From NCBI GenBank assembly GCA_963978895.1, contig OZ022241.1, positions 1,021,541-1,085,540 on the forward strand: DNA of 64,000 nt. Direction: 5' to 3'. A program made the translations under genes and the position numbers. Shown here one piece after another: positions 13,594 through 25,493 of this stretch. Every line of letters begins with the position of its first letter. Positions within the stretch are counted from its first letter, which is position 1. The notes beneath the pieces were generated by a model. The model was given only the letters and a program-made list of their open reading frames with translations, did no database searches and was not told the DNA's origin. Source of the DNA: Erpobdella octoculata (Eukaryota; Annelida; Clitellata; Hirudinida; Erpobdellidae).

Positions 13594-13929
13594 TTAAAGA
13601 GCAGTGTCAAAATCAATTCCTCCAAGATGTTTGTCACCAACTGATTTTACTACCAGTTTGTTATAGAAAAATCCTCTGGTGCCTTTAATAATGGAGACAT
13701 CAAAAGTGCCACCATCAAAATTGTAAATTGCAATCCTAAAAATAGAAATCCCATATTTTCTAATAAACTGAAAAATTACACAAACAAAAATATATTAATT
13801 CATACAACAGATGACAACTTACACTGAATCTTTGCCTTTATCAAACTCAGAAGCAAATGCTACAGCAACTGGTTTGCTTAAAACAGTCAACGTCTCGAAG
13901 CCAACAACTCTACCAGCGGTTTCTATAGA
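13594..13929 (-). pseudogene. HSPA9-like: Hsp70 (mitochondrial type) ATPase-domain fragment, inverted part
   Basis: Two minus-strand exon-like blocks, 13929-13823 and 13735-13594, join in phase (GT + G giving Val). They encode the nucleotide-binding segment AGRVVGFETLTVLSKPVAVA, then the phosphate motif region IAIYNFDGGTFDVS and GDKHLGGIDFDTAL, where a TAA stops the frame. Functional Hsp70 reads Y-D-L-G-G-G-T-F-D here; this copy has N for the Asp and D for the first Gly, both at the ATP site. Splice consensus is kept at both junctions. The reading order continues on the other strand at 14175, so this looks like one gene segment broken by an inversion. A non-functional pseudogene is most likely; a scaffold assembly error is the alternative. 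Confidence 0.75.
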
Positions 13930-14174
13930 CTGTGTTTTAATTAAAACTAGTGATGAAACATAAAAATAGCAAAAATTTTTATTCAGTAATACTCTTATTT
14001 GACAACATTGAAATTAAAAAACATTATATTTTAGAAAACTTTAAAAGAATGCATTATCATAAAATGCAAGTCTATGTTCCAAGTTTCAGCTTAAATACAC
14101 GCTCTTAAACTAAAGTGGAATCAGGAAGTCTGAAATTTAAAAAAAATATTTAGTATTTCATCTATTTTTTACAG

Positions 14175-15024
14175 AATGGTGTTGATATCAGCACAAATAA
14201 AATAGCGGTGGAAAAACTTAGAGTGGCAGCAGTTGATGCAAAAAATCAGCTATTGCAGGTTACAGAGGTAGGAATAAACATTCCAGAATTGGCTAAAGAT
14301 TCCACTGGTAAACCCCAAGATTTCAATCTTAAACTGACAAGAAAAGAATTTGAAATTCTGGTTGATGATTTGCTCAAGAAAACTATTCCATTGTGTGAGG
14401 AAGTAATCAAAGATGCTAAAATTAGCAAAAAGGATATCAAAGAAGTGTTGATGATTGGTGAAATGACGAAAATGCCAAAGGTGTGTGTCATTGTTTAAAA
14501 AATACTTCTATTCAACTCCACTTGTCTGTGAGTCACAAAATAAAACTGGTTCGATCAATTAGATGCTGTGCTTGGGTCAGATTTAAGCAGGATCAATTTT
14601 GTTGCTGATTTCAATGTTATTTTATTGGCATGTTTGAATTGTAAATGTTTAAAAGCCGTCTAATAAAGTCATCGTAGAAGTAGTAAAACTAAACAAAATT
14701 GATTCAATCTGTTATTTTAAAAGGTTAAGGAAATTGTTGAAGAATTTTTTGAACAACCAGCAAGCCAAAGAATCAATTCAGATGAAGCCATTGCTATCGG
14801 AGCTACTATGCATGTAAGGAGAAACTGCATTCTTTGTTTTTATAAACTTTTTTTTTACCTCATTATCGTGATACTTTTTTTGTCAGGGTATAACGCTTCA
14901 GAAGAAAAGTACTAAATCGGATTTATATGGGGGCGATAAACTTTTTAGACCAGAGGACGTTAAACTTTTACTTCAATTCTTAACCTTTGCCTTATTCGTT
15001 CATAATTATTTAGATTCATTTTTG
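14175..15024 (+). pseudogene. HSPA9-like: Hsp70 (mitochondrial type) ATPase-domain fragment, forward part
   Basis: Plus-strand exon-like blocks 14175-14480 and 14724-14813 are both phase 0 with AG/GT borders. The first starts NGVDISTNKIAVEKLRVAA, the expected continuation of the minus-strand fragment. It contains LKLTRKEFEILVDDL and ends in IGEMTKMPK, where active family members have VGGMTRMPK. The second gives INSDEAIAIGATMH, matching the conserved 'DEAVAIGAA' stretch. A third open block, 14887-15024, is phase 0 with good borders, but past its first residues it no longer resembles Hsp70. There is no substrate-binding domain and no upstream start, so this is a partial, probably dead copy, although its frames are intact. 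Confidence 0.75.
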
Positions 15025-16851
15025 GTATGTGGCACTATATTTATTTAATTTGTTTTTTTTTGCTCAGAATAAATACTTTTTCGAGTATAACTGTTGTAAC
15101 TAAGTGTGACAGTTTGAAATTTTGCTGGTTAGTCGCAGGACATAGATTAGTCTGACACCAGGCGATATATGTCAATGTTATAAGAGTTATATAACAGGTT
15201 GTATTCATATTCCTGTTAAAGATACATAAAGCTAAAGAAAAAAGTATGCAAACATTGTAAACAGAATGCAAAAAAAAACTAAAAAGAAAAATAATTACAC
15301 AAAATAAATACGCTAAGTATTTATTTAATCCACCACCGAACCGTGATTCAAGACTCTCCAACAACTTTTGAGATATTCACGCTAAAAAAAACTGAAATTA
15401 AAAAAGAAAAATCATAAAGGATTTTAAAAAATCGAAGTTTCTTATGGTTCACTTGTATATAAGATTAATAATACCTTCGGAGGTTTAATAATGATAATAA
15501 TGTGGATGTTCGCAACAGTAAAACTATAATATATATGATATGATCGAAAGTGCATTAAATCTACTTCGTTTACTTGTATTATACCTTGTTAATAATCTCT
15601 TTATTTTTGTTAAATTGTAGCAATAATGAAGCAAAATGTTGATATTCAGATATGATAGTGCTGTTTGTCTTTTAGGAAAATTAATCTTAGAGATGATCTG
15701 ATTTGTGGTCTTGATTTTTCCACATTCTATGGCAAGTAATTGAGACACAAGCATGAAGGAGGCCGGACAGGGGATCGGTCTAGGATCAGTTAGGGTTTTA
15801 CAGGGAGGGGATAAAAGCAACAGTGCTTGTCATAAACAAGCAGATTCAAATAATTCTTGTGTTTGATGATTTCGACAGAAGAGAAATTTAATATTGAGCC
15901 ATTCTTAGGGTGATCGAAAATTTTTCAACCATTTCGAGAGACTACAAGGTATGCCGTAAAACGGTATTTCGTTAAGTAACTTGTTGTGAGAGCCTTGGAC
16001 TATTCTTCGGTACATTCCAACAGATTTGTTGCAGCCTGTAATAAAACCATATTTGGGATATCCATGTATTTTGTGGGGGTTTAGCTGATATATAAGTAAC
16101 TTGCCAATAACTTGCTCAATTATTCAACAACAAGTTGATGAAATTGAGATAGACTTGATGTTTTCAGGGCTGGGAAGAAGCCATTTTGTCTGTTGGAGTA
16201 ACCAGTCCAATCTTCTATCTACAAGTTAGTCTCTGATCTTTGTAGATGTCAATAATATGGGACAAAGGCAGCACCAGAGAAAATGTACATTTTATCCAGA
16301 CAAATTTTGGCACTCTGAACCTGCAGAATACAAAAAATCTAATTTGAGCAGGGTGGCTCACATCTGGTATAAACTTGATGTAATTTATTTCTGCCAATGT
16401 TAGGGAAGAAATATGGGATTCTTATCATTTTCTGCTGTAAACATTGAAAAGAAGTACTGATTTGAAGTATTGTCTATATTAAAATTTTCTATTTATTTTT
16501 CTCCATGCACATTATACAATCGAAGCCATCTCAAGATTCACATTTATATTTTCTGAATTAAATTGTCCATATTTGTAATTCTTGTTTTTCAAAAAACTTC
16601 TTGAATTCGTGGTGTATTAAATCTATTTTTGAAACCTGGATGAACACAACAAATTACATATGTTTCTTTGTTGTCGCTTACAAATTTGAACTGTAGTGAG
16701 CAAAATTTCACAATGAAAAAGTTATAATGTAATAAAGATAAAGATACCAACATCCTTTTTTGCTTAAAATTCTACAGAAATTTAATTCAATGCAAGTGAG
16801 TCAGTTATCTTAATAAATAAAGTAACAAAGCTTACAACCTAATAACATAGA
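15025..16851. other. AT-rich spacer, no gene seen
   Basis: No open frame with recognisable similarity, no tRNA or rRNA signature and no notable tandem repeat. If the Hsp70 fragment once continued rightward, I find none of its substrate-binding domain here. Confidence 0.4.
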
Positions 16852-17597
16852 TTAAACTGGATAATAGGTTCTAATAAGTTCTAAAGCACGTTCAAAGCAT
16901 ACTTTTCTATTTTCAAAGATCTTACGCCAAATAAACCTATCCAAATGGCGTTTTTTGTGGCTGTCAGATTTCTTTTCTTCCGAGTTTTTGCCCTGAATAG
17001 AATTGTCCCTGATCCACTGCCTGCAGAGATCTCTGTGAATATCAAACCAATGTGGAACGGTGTGGTCAGTGTCCAGCTGGAGCAGATCTCCCACAGCTGC
17101 CTGGCTGATGTTGTTAAACGACCAGTAGTATGTCAGCTGCGTGTATGAGGAATTATTTGTTAAGCCTATTTTTTATTAGAGAAAAATAACTTTATTTTAC
17201 TGCAGTAATTGTTAATCATTCTGTGGATGAGTTGTATATATATCATTAACAGTTAGTTATGTTATACATCTCATTCACAAAAATTTTTATTAAATAAATT
17301 TGTAATTACCATAATACATTTATTTATAGGTATGTGGCTTTTTTCGTAAATGCTTCCCTCGCGAATGGATTTACTCGCACGACAAGGCGGAGCGCTACAC
17401 CGCCAGACCCAACCATCACTCAAGTCTTTCCTAAGTGTTAAATTCATCTGCTCTTGGCAGCGGCAAATTTTACTTTTTGACAATAATCCGTGCTCCATTG
17501 CCCACCTTACTGCATTTTTGGTCTCTAGTAAATCATAGTTTAACTGCATGGAAAATATTCCGGACACGTCCGGGTAACTGTTTGCCGCCATCATGTT
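16852..17597 (-). mobile_element. Merlin/ISXO2-type transposase remnant lacking its DDE core
   Basis: Minus-strand ATG at 17597. The proposed exons 17597-17310 and 17136-16852 are both phase 0 (ATG|gtaatt donor, acgcag acceptor) and give 190 residues. The N-terminal part has the Cys-containing segment C-R-C ... WVWRCSAPPCRASKSIREGS followed by IYEKSHIPINK, typical of the ISXO2/IS1595-like (Merlin) family. The second exon begins LTYYWSFNNISQAA, again family-like. It then jumps to the family's C-terminal signature HLDRFIWRKIF ... RTYYPV. The catalytic DDE domain that should lie between is missing, so the enzyme cannot be active. I did not find terminal inverted repeats. Internal deletion after insertion, or a retained exon of a larger decayed copy, would both explain it. 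Confidence 0.8.
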
Positions 17598-19810
17598 AAA
17601 CAACAACAAACTAACAAAGATCTACAGCGAAAGCGAAAACACTAAAACGGATAGACGGCAATCAATTAATTAATAAATCGAACAATACGCGGTACATAAA
17701 AAACAAATCATCCTATAATCCTAGCCAGCTGATTCCTTATTTAATTCCATGTCTTTGAGACGTTGTGCATTGTGCCTCACCAAACGGGGACATGTTATAA
17801 TTAAAATTTGAAAAAAAAACTACAATTAAAATTTTCATAAAATATTTTTATAATAATTATGTTTTTCAAACTTTTATCGGTGAAAACAATTACGTCTCGT
17901 TAAAAGTAAATCACTCTCTTTACATCTCCGATATTGGGGAAGGGAAAAAGTGTAAACATCAGCTTGTATTGAACTGTTTTGCGCCGCATTACATCGTGTT
18001 CGTCTTAATCTTATTACTGAATCTACTCTGCCGTTGTGAAATACTACTTTATAGCGGTGAGAAGAAATTTGTTTTGTCCGAAATAAAATTGACCGAGTGA
18101 ACAACATTTTAATTAGTACATTTACGATATTTTCGTCGAAAATATTGATTTTTTGGTTTAAGAATCTTGAATTAATTAAGACAAGATTCTTCTAATAAAC
18201 CTTTTAAGTAAGGAGAAACTTGTTTGGAAAATTATTTTACAGATTTAAAAAATATGATTAGAAACTTAACAAAACTAAGGTTCTAAATTCTAAACTTAGA
18301 CAATGACGACTATATTAACTCAAAGTTCTGTGAATTTCTATAGTTAAGTTGTAAAATTACCTGGAGTTCATTATCTACTGGGAAGTTCGATTACATTTTG
18401 ATTTGATTTTCAACACTCTTCCCATCAAGAAACGGGTTCTGTCAGCGTTTTTAAATGCCCTGGTCTGGTTCAAGTGATAAGGTTAGTTTTGCTGTATTAA
18501 TTCTATTTAATTAAAAATTGAATTGGGCTGTAATTTTGTTAATTTGTATAAGTGCTGCGTTTCAATTCAGGCTGCTGACATTGATCGATTTCTTACATTT
18601 TCTCAATATTTTAAATAATACTACGAAAGCCGAAATTAAAGTTGATTAGGCGTTATTAATTAGCTGCATTCAAAACAGATGATAGATTTTTGACTGAATT
18701 ATTTTTGTTTGTGAATATTCGTTGATATTTTGCTTTGGCATGATGAGACTTGTAAACATGACTGCCACTCAAGCAGGTTCAAAAGATGTGGGTGGAATAA
18801 AAAGCCGATTTAAAAAAAAACTCTTTTTTTTCTCTTCTTTTTTTCCTAGGTTTAAATAGAACACATTTTGAGAAAAGAGCTTTTTTCTCGAACATTTTTA
18901 ATTTTATTCTTGCGTGTAGTTTTCCAGGTTGTTAATTTTTAGTCTAAATGTGTCGGAGATAGATTTAGTCGTGATAATGCTTTTTTAAGTGGAAGTTCAA
19001 GAAATAATTATAACTTTAAATTTATTCAAAAATAACAGACGTCTCGCTGTTATTTGCACAAGATGGAGAATCAATTGTTTTGCATAAAAGTAAATAAAAA
19101 AATGTAATAATATTAATATAAAAATAAAAATACACAATAAAGAGTAGAGGAATAAGAAGAAAATAAGTAAATTAAGATGGTTCATAAAGGAACTTGTCTT
19201 TTTCAGAGATTTAAATAATTACTTTTTCTCTGCGTGTGTGCTTATATGTTAATGATCTAAATAGGATTTGTTTGCATGTTTAATATCCAAATATTATGCA
19301 TAGTGTTGTTTGTATCAAATAGTACCTACTGATCAACTTTATTCATTGTTGGAATAATATACAACTAATTAGTTGTGCCGATGATGTTTACGGTGAGAGA
19401 GTTTTGATTATCATCTATGGAGACCTATGTTGTTTAGAGTAAACAGCGAGAACTTGGATGGAGATGATTATGATGTTGACGAATCTTCAACATCATCATC
19501 ATCATCATCAGATTTTTGCTATAATTTTTTGGTTAAGTTTCAAACCATCTTTCTGCCACTTTTTCTTGTTGCAAAACTAATAAATTGCTGTTAAACTTCA
19601 ATTCCGAGAAACGTGTAGAGGTATATCTATATCTTTTTTTCTTTCTCTCTGTCTCTCTATTACTAATGGTATCCTTCTGTGTATTTATTGTCTTTCACCT
19701 ATGTATATCACAGGGGAAAGATAGAAAGATGAAAAAGTGAGAGGTTTTCATAACATTCCTTCCTTAAGGTTTTAAAAATAAGAAATTAGATCTTAAGCAT
19801 TTTATTTACA

Positions 19811-19813
<3 letters not shown>

Positions 19814-19872
<59 letters not shown>
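19814..19872. repeat. Compound (TC)n(TA)n microsatellite
   Basis: A TC run passes directly into a TA run. Confidence 0.95.
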
Positions 19873-19873
<1 letters not shown>

Positions 19874-20181
19874 CTTTTTCTTTTCTTTCTCTCCCTATCT
19901 CTCCTTCTCTAAGACATCCGAAATAAAAAACTGAGGTTATTATGGTTATTGAAATGATCAACTTCAGCCAGGCTGATTGTTTATTAATTAATTTAATTTA
20001 TAAACAAATAAAAACTAATGAATAGCTAATTATTCAAATGGCTATTTGATATCCACACAGCACTTAATCATTAATGTTGCAATGTTAAGGCTACTTTAAA
20101 TCTGAATATTTAAATGTGTTAGCGAAGCGGATCTCAAGAGAACAAAATGCTCCATGTAGTTTGTAGTTGTACCTCTGACCC

Positions 20182-20399
20182 AAAGATATCTTGGTATAAT
20201 TACTGGATCCACAACATACTCTAGTATTTGTAAACATTACAACCGATTGCATCATGGTTACATCAAGATTTTTATAAGTATGACATAACTATTTACGTTT
20301 TTGTGGTTTGTTAGATCAATTCATTTAAAATCATGATATTATAAGAAGTAAAAGATTAGGCCTAGGTTGTGGATCTAGTAGTTATATCAAGATATCCTT
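20182..20399. mobile_element. 218-bp MITE-like element with 34-bp terminal inverted repeats
   Basis: Left arm 20182-20215 (ends ggatccacaac) and right arm 20366-20399 (starts gttgtggatc) are reverse complements with only four differences, all transitions. About 150 unrelated AT-rich bases lie between. No open frame and no clear target-site duplication, so the superfamily is undetermined. Confidence 0.7.
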
Positions 20400-20496
20400 G
20401 TTTGGACCGTACCATAAAGGGTGCAACCGCACCAGAGAGGGTTCCAAAGATTTCGTGCAAGGTCTCAAGTGGGACGGTTCTTACAACCCATTCAAT

Positions 20497-20522
20497 TCTA
20501 GATATAACAGGTTATATCTAGA
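20497..20522. repeat. Perfect 12-bp palindrome with 2-base spacer
   Basis: TCTAGATATAAC, AG, GTTATATCTAGA. The half-site resembles the arm of the palindrome at 6741-6779. Confidence 0.9.
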
Positions 20523-20637
20523 CACCCATGTTGCAACTTAATTGGTGTTTTGAATTATTTTACACTTGTGTATGTCTGCCGATACGTATACCATGTATAC
20601 TATTTTGTATACGTAAGTATATAAGTATTTATTCATG

Positions 20638-20900
20638 TACTAGCAGGTACCCGGCATTTCCCGGGGTTTAAGAGTTTTTTGTCATTTTTTTCTTTGGCTG
20701 CTGTTTCCTTCCCCATTTGCACAGGCCCGGCCGCTTTCTCGCTTGCTTTCCCGTTCTCGCCAATTCTCCAGTTCTCCCTCTCGTTCATTTTGTGACCAAT
20801 TTTAATTTTTTTTCATAAATACCTTTCTCTTTTGACTCTCAAGGTTGTGTGAAAATTTCATTACTATCAGATGAATGGTGTAGCAATGCATAGACATAAA
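20638..20900 (+). mobile_element. Interspersed repeat family A ('CCCGGCgTTgCCCGGG' head), copy 1
   Basis: Starts with actagcaggtacccggcatt and tcccggggttt, passes through a C-rich middle, and ends with a tail containing gactctcaaggttgtgtgaa, aatttcatta and gatgaatggtgtagcaatgc. The same head and tail recur at 54222-55250. The tail runs into a TA microsatellite. Size and structure suggest a SINE-like or truncated retroposon. No tRNA promoter boxes were recognised, so the class stays open. Confidence 0.65.
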
Positions 20901-20903
20901 GTC

Positions 20904-21005
<102 letters not shown>

Positions 21006-21146
21006 ATCAGTGATAAATCGTAAAAAAATGACGAAATTTTTCAAGTATCAACACCATTGTAGAAAAATAAAAAATTATTTCTAATGATGAAGGAGCAATC
21101 CATTGTGCGCTAATAACAGTGTTACATGATTTTTGTTTGTTTACAT

Positions 21147-21211
21147 ACATATGTACACACATATATACATACATACATACATGCATGCATGCATACATAC
21201 ATACATACATA
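21147..21211. repeat. (TACA)n microsatellite, interrupted on its right by a MITE
   Basis: The array resumes after the inserted element (21557-21617), so it was one array before the insertion. Apparent open frames over it are artefacts. Confidence 0.9.
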
Positions 21212-21556
21212 CAGTGGCAGATCTAGACTGCTTTGACGGGGGAGCCAAAATGTCGGGAGGCCATAGACATCGGAGGAGCACACATTTGATCTTATATCCA
21301 CAAACCCGCTGGAAAGCATGAGCCGGATGCTAAAAATTGTGTAATTAATTTCTCTAAAAAGTAGTTTTTTTCTTTCTAATTTCGGTTGATCGTACCTTAT
21401 TTGAGAAACTTTTTTAAAAATTGAACCTTTTTCACTTATTACTTGTTCAACACCATATTTCTTGTTCTAATATTGTTATTCTTAGCATTTCAGAAAAATA
21501 AATTTTTAATCAACAGGTGGGGTAGGGTGGGAATGGTCCCCCTAGATCTACTACTG
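21212..21556. mobile_element. hAT-like MITE inside a (TACA)n array
   Basis: 345 bp. The left end CAGTGGCAGATCTAGA and the reversed right end CAGTAGTAGATCTAGG form imperfect terminal inverted repeats. CATACATA stands on both sides, consistent with the 8-bp target-site duplication of hAT elements, though inside this tetranucleotide array it is not proof. No transposase frame. Confidence 0.7.
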
Positions 21557-23217
21557 CATACATACATACACATACACACATACATACATACATACATACA
21601 TACATACATACATACATAGGAAATTAAGAATATTGATGTCTGTGTCTAGGTATGTGTGCATATTTGTGTATATGTATGTATGTATCTGTGTATGTATGTA
21701 TGACTCTATGTATGTATGTATGTATGTGTTGAAATTCTGTTGAGTGCCCATTAATGTATGTGTATGTATTTATGTAGACCTGAATGTATGTATGTAATAC
21801 ATATTATGTATGTATTACATACATATTATATATTTTATTTATTACATACATAGTATGTATGTATGTTTTTTATAACTTGTTTGTTTATGTCTTCTTTTAT
21901 TCATAACAAATTCTTAGAAGAAAGCTCCACAATTTGCTCAACCTCGTCATTCTTCTTTTTGTGTGACGTGGAACCCTGATGGTTATAAAATATTATTGCT
22001 TGTTACATTGGTGTAGTGGTAGTAGTAGTGGTGGTGATGTTAACCATGAGGGCGGTGATAATGCCAGTGATGATGGTGATAAAGATAACCACGATGGTAA
22101 CGAAGGTAGCCATATTTCGTGGGTGGACAAGGTGTCCCCTGAGCTTTAAGTAAACTTTTTTTTTCATTAATTTGCCACTATAATAAGTTTTAAGGGAAGA
22201 AAAAGTTTATGAGTATTTGAGACGATTTCAGAAGACTACCTGAGACTACCCCTCCCTCCAGTCATCAGCACTTTTTTGGAGGATAAATGCCATAGGCCCC
22301 GAGATGTTTCTTGTCCATGGGCTCCAGCCTAGGTTGTTATGCCACGATGATGTGGTTGATGAAAAGAGTTTTTGAGCCTACGGTGGTGATGATAATGATG
22401 ATTTAAATTAAGACATTGTTTATTATAAACACGGTGGATCTATTGGCTGAAGAAGATTGAGAAGACGGTGACAGTGACGATGGTGGCGACGTAAACAACT
22501 CATGCAGATTGTTTATGTCTTTCTTTCTGTAGTTTGCTTCAGAGGCAGAAGAAAAATAATAGCAAAAAGACCATTTTCTAGCGATGTATATATATATATA
22601 TATGTGTATACACTCTAGCCATCATATACCCTGGAGAAAGGATGAAGATCGCTTTTTCGCTTCGCCGGTATCCGTTTCATTCCACTCTTCTTATGTATGT
22701 GGTCGTATCTTCGTATGTGTTTGTGCGTACCATCTCATGTATGTGTGCGTATCTTCTTATGCATGTGTGCGTATCTTCTTCGTATATATGTGTGTTTTTA
22801 TACAGGAGTATTGAGGTACAGAATAAGTTTCGAGTGACGGTATATTGTAATGACATTAGAATACGGCATATCCACTATTAAACTCTATTGTTTTCGTATG
22901 TAGCTTGTAATATAATATCATAATAGTAGGTCACCCTGTGTGGTCAATTCAAATCACATTTGTTTCTATTGGAGATGATAGTAAAATTATTACTAATGAA
23001 GCAAAATTCGTTACCGTCTATAAAAGGTGAAGGTTAGTTACACGAGGGCACCACTTTACAGCTGAGCCAGGGTCACGTGCACAAGTTCACTCCATGTTGT
23101 GTTGTCTTTCTTTATACTTCAGTGACATTCAAGACTTTACAACCATCGTCCATCATTATTTATCAGGCGGCTTACGATGACTTATAGTTAGGCATAATCA
23201 ATCAGTTCTGCTGTCAT

Positions 23218-23412
23218 GTTTGTATTAATGTCATCATCATCACCACCATCATCATCATCATTACCAACACCATCATCATCATTATCACCACCACCATCAC
23301 CATTATCATTACCACAACCTTCATCACCACCACCATTATCATCACAATCATCATCATCAAAATCGTCGCCTAGCTCTTCTTCCGCATAAAACTTCTCATA
23401 TATTTTCGCCAT
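23218..23412. repeat. Degenerate (TCA)n tract
   Basis: Imperfect atc/acc triplets. The Asp-rich frame on the minus strand is a by-product of the triplet repeat and has no recognisable homologue. Confidence 0.85.
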
Positions 23413-23492
23413 TTTAGCGCGTCATTTCAACGCCGGAAACTTTTTATTGGCTTCCACTTCCGTTTGTCTCCGGCACGTTTCTTCTTCGTGGT

Positions 23493-23640
23493 CATCATCA
23501 TCACCATCATAATACTCATCATCATCATCACCATCATAATACTCATCATCATCATCACCATCATAATACTCATCATCATCATCACCATCATAATACTCAT
23601 CATCATCACCACCATCATAATACTCATCATCATCATCAGC
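23493..23640. repeat. 27-bp higher-order repeat within TCA triplets, five units
   Basis: 'aatactc' recurs at 23511, 23538 and 23565 and onward, each separated by TCA/ACC triplets. The Glu-Tyr-Tyr-Asp-Gly frame on the minus strand simply reads this unit. Confidence 0.85.
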
Positions 23641-23680
23641 ATCCACACAGGTGTCCGTGACCATTTCCCCATCACGTCCC

Positions 23681-23708
23681 TACATACATACATACATACA
23701 TACATACA

Positions 23709-23740
<32 letters not shown>

Positions 23741-23792
23741 CATACATACATACATACATACATACATACATACATACATACATACATACATA
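23681..23792. repeat. (TACA)n microsatellite
   Basis: About 28 units with one break. Confidence 0.95.
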
Positions 23793-24004
23793 CACACGCA
23801 CATGTGGATATACGTCGAACACGTGTATAAACACTGAAATAAGATTAAAGCGACACCTGGAAAATAGTTCATTTTTATTAAGTCTCACTTTCAATATATC
23901 CGTTACCATAGCAACCTATTATGACGCCAGCTAGGGAGGAGATGGAACGGGACCGAGTATCTTGCGGTTGCTAATGGATTGGCATTGGTACTAGCTGCAA
24001 CAAT

Positions 24005-24165
24005 GGTATTAGAAATACTACTACTACTATTACTACTACTATTACTACTACTACTACTACTATTACTACTACTACTACTACTACTGCTGCTGCTACTACT
24101 ACTACTGCTGCTGCTGTAGCTGCTACTACTACTGCTACTACTACTGCTACTACGACTACTAGTTT
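24005..24165. repeat. (ACT)n/(GCT)n trinucleotide tract
   Basis: Long ACT run with interspersed GCT and ATT triplets. Confidence 0.9.
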
Positions 24166-24885
24166 TGAATATTCAAGTTACGCATTATTGAACACGTTGA
24201 CTTTACCATAGTATGCGTCAATGTATATGTATGTTTGAATAATATGGACATCACGTTCAGATTAAATGGTGCTAGTTCTCGTTTGAAGAACGCAATATAA
24301 AAAAAATTAATGACCTCCCAGTTTGTACCTGTCCTTGTCAGTCTGCTTATGCAGGTCCTTTTAAAACTTTGAACTTTTGTGTGCTGTGCGGGGAGTGAAG
24401 AAGGAGAGGGGAGGGGGGGTGGAGATGGGGATGTAGAAGAAGGAAATTAAAGGAAAGCCTTTTGAATGTTCTGAAAGTAAACAAGGCTTAACCCGCTGTC
24501 CTCTGTCATGTCCAAGATTTTGTAGTGGATCTTGTATTGTAGAAAATGCAATCGTATAATTGCATTGCATGCTCCTCTCTCTCTCTCTATATATATATAT
24601 ATCTCTCTCTCTTCCTCCATCTCCCTCACTCTCTCTCCCACTCCCTCCTCTCTCTCCCTCTCTCTCTTTTCATAGCTTTCTCGATTCTAGCTGGACTTTA
24701 TCTTGGTCCATCTCTTTTTTTGTTTCAGTAGCATTTCAAACGTATGTGTTTATAGTTCTGATATCTTCAATGTCCTGTGCGTGTGTGTGTGTGTGTGTAC
24801 TACTGTGTACGACACGGTCTCCTTGACGACACTTATAGTGTCTCGTGTGCACGTGAACATAAATTCGTTTTGTGCGTTCATGTTT

Positions 24886-25015
24886 CTTATTGTGCCTCCA
24901 TGTTCGTATTGTGCGTCCATGTTCGTATTGTGCGCCCATGTTCGTATTGTGCGTTCATGTTCGTATTGTGCGTTCACGTTCGTATTGTGCGTTCACGTTC
25001 GTATTGTGCGTTCGC
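24886..25015. repeat. 19-bp minisatellite, about seven units
   Basis: The unit gtgcgttcatgttcgtatt repeats with C/T changes. Because 19 is not a multiple of three, every frame reads through it, giving several false open frames on both strands. Confidence 0.9.
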
Positions 25016-25125
25016 GAACACAAAACGATGCCACCTTCGACGAACGAACGACACAACGTGACACCAGAAACGGCGCGTCCGCATTCTTCCCGCTCGTTTC
25101 CGAGTAGCCGCACTCCTTTGACGCT

Positions 25126-25248
25126 ATGAGCCGTATGAGCTATCAAGTCGCCGTAAGCGAAGATAATATTACTGATGGAATTAGCATCAGTGTAATCGCC
25201 ATCGTCGTCGTCGTCCTCGTCACTTTATTTTACAACGGGGAGCAATGA
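25126..25248 (+). CDS. Possible 40-residue single-pass membrane microprotein
   Basis: ATG at 25126, TGA at 25246. The predicted peptide begins MSRMSYQVAVSEDNITDG and continues with a hydrophobic stretch, ISVIAIVVVVLVTLFY, that could span a membrane once. Part of that stretch is coded by a short GTC run, so composition could have produced it by chance. It lies about 250 bp upstream of the FRMD4 start and could be an upstream open frame in its 5' UTR. No homologue recognised. Confidence 0.2.
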   Translation: MSRMSYQVAVSEDNITDGISISVIAIVVVVLVTLFYNGEQ

Positions 25249-25493
25249 ACATTGCAGTATGGGTCTACTTTCAAAGAGCCAGGGACTCAGAGAAGAACAC
25301 ATCCCATATTCAGTTGCCTCAAGGGGGAAAGAAGGGTAAACAGCCCTGCACCATATTTTTAATATAACATTTATAAACACTAAACAGGCTCTAGATGAGG
25401 ACATCAGACTTGCGATGATGACGTAACTTTGTTGTCCCTATATATGTGTTGTCTTTATATATGCGTTTGTTGTCTGTTGCAGGACCAGTCGAA

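Noticed and set aside
23422..23934. Long open frames (Glu-Tyr-Tyr-Asp-Gly repeats; Met/Val- and Ile-rich frames) on both strands
   Set aside because: They read the 27-bp TCA-type repeat and the TACA microsatellite; no start context, splice signal or homology.
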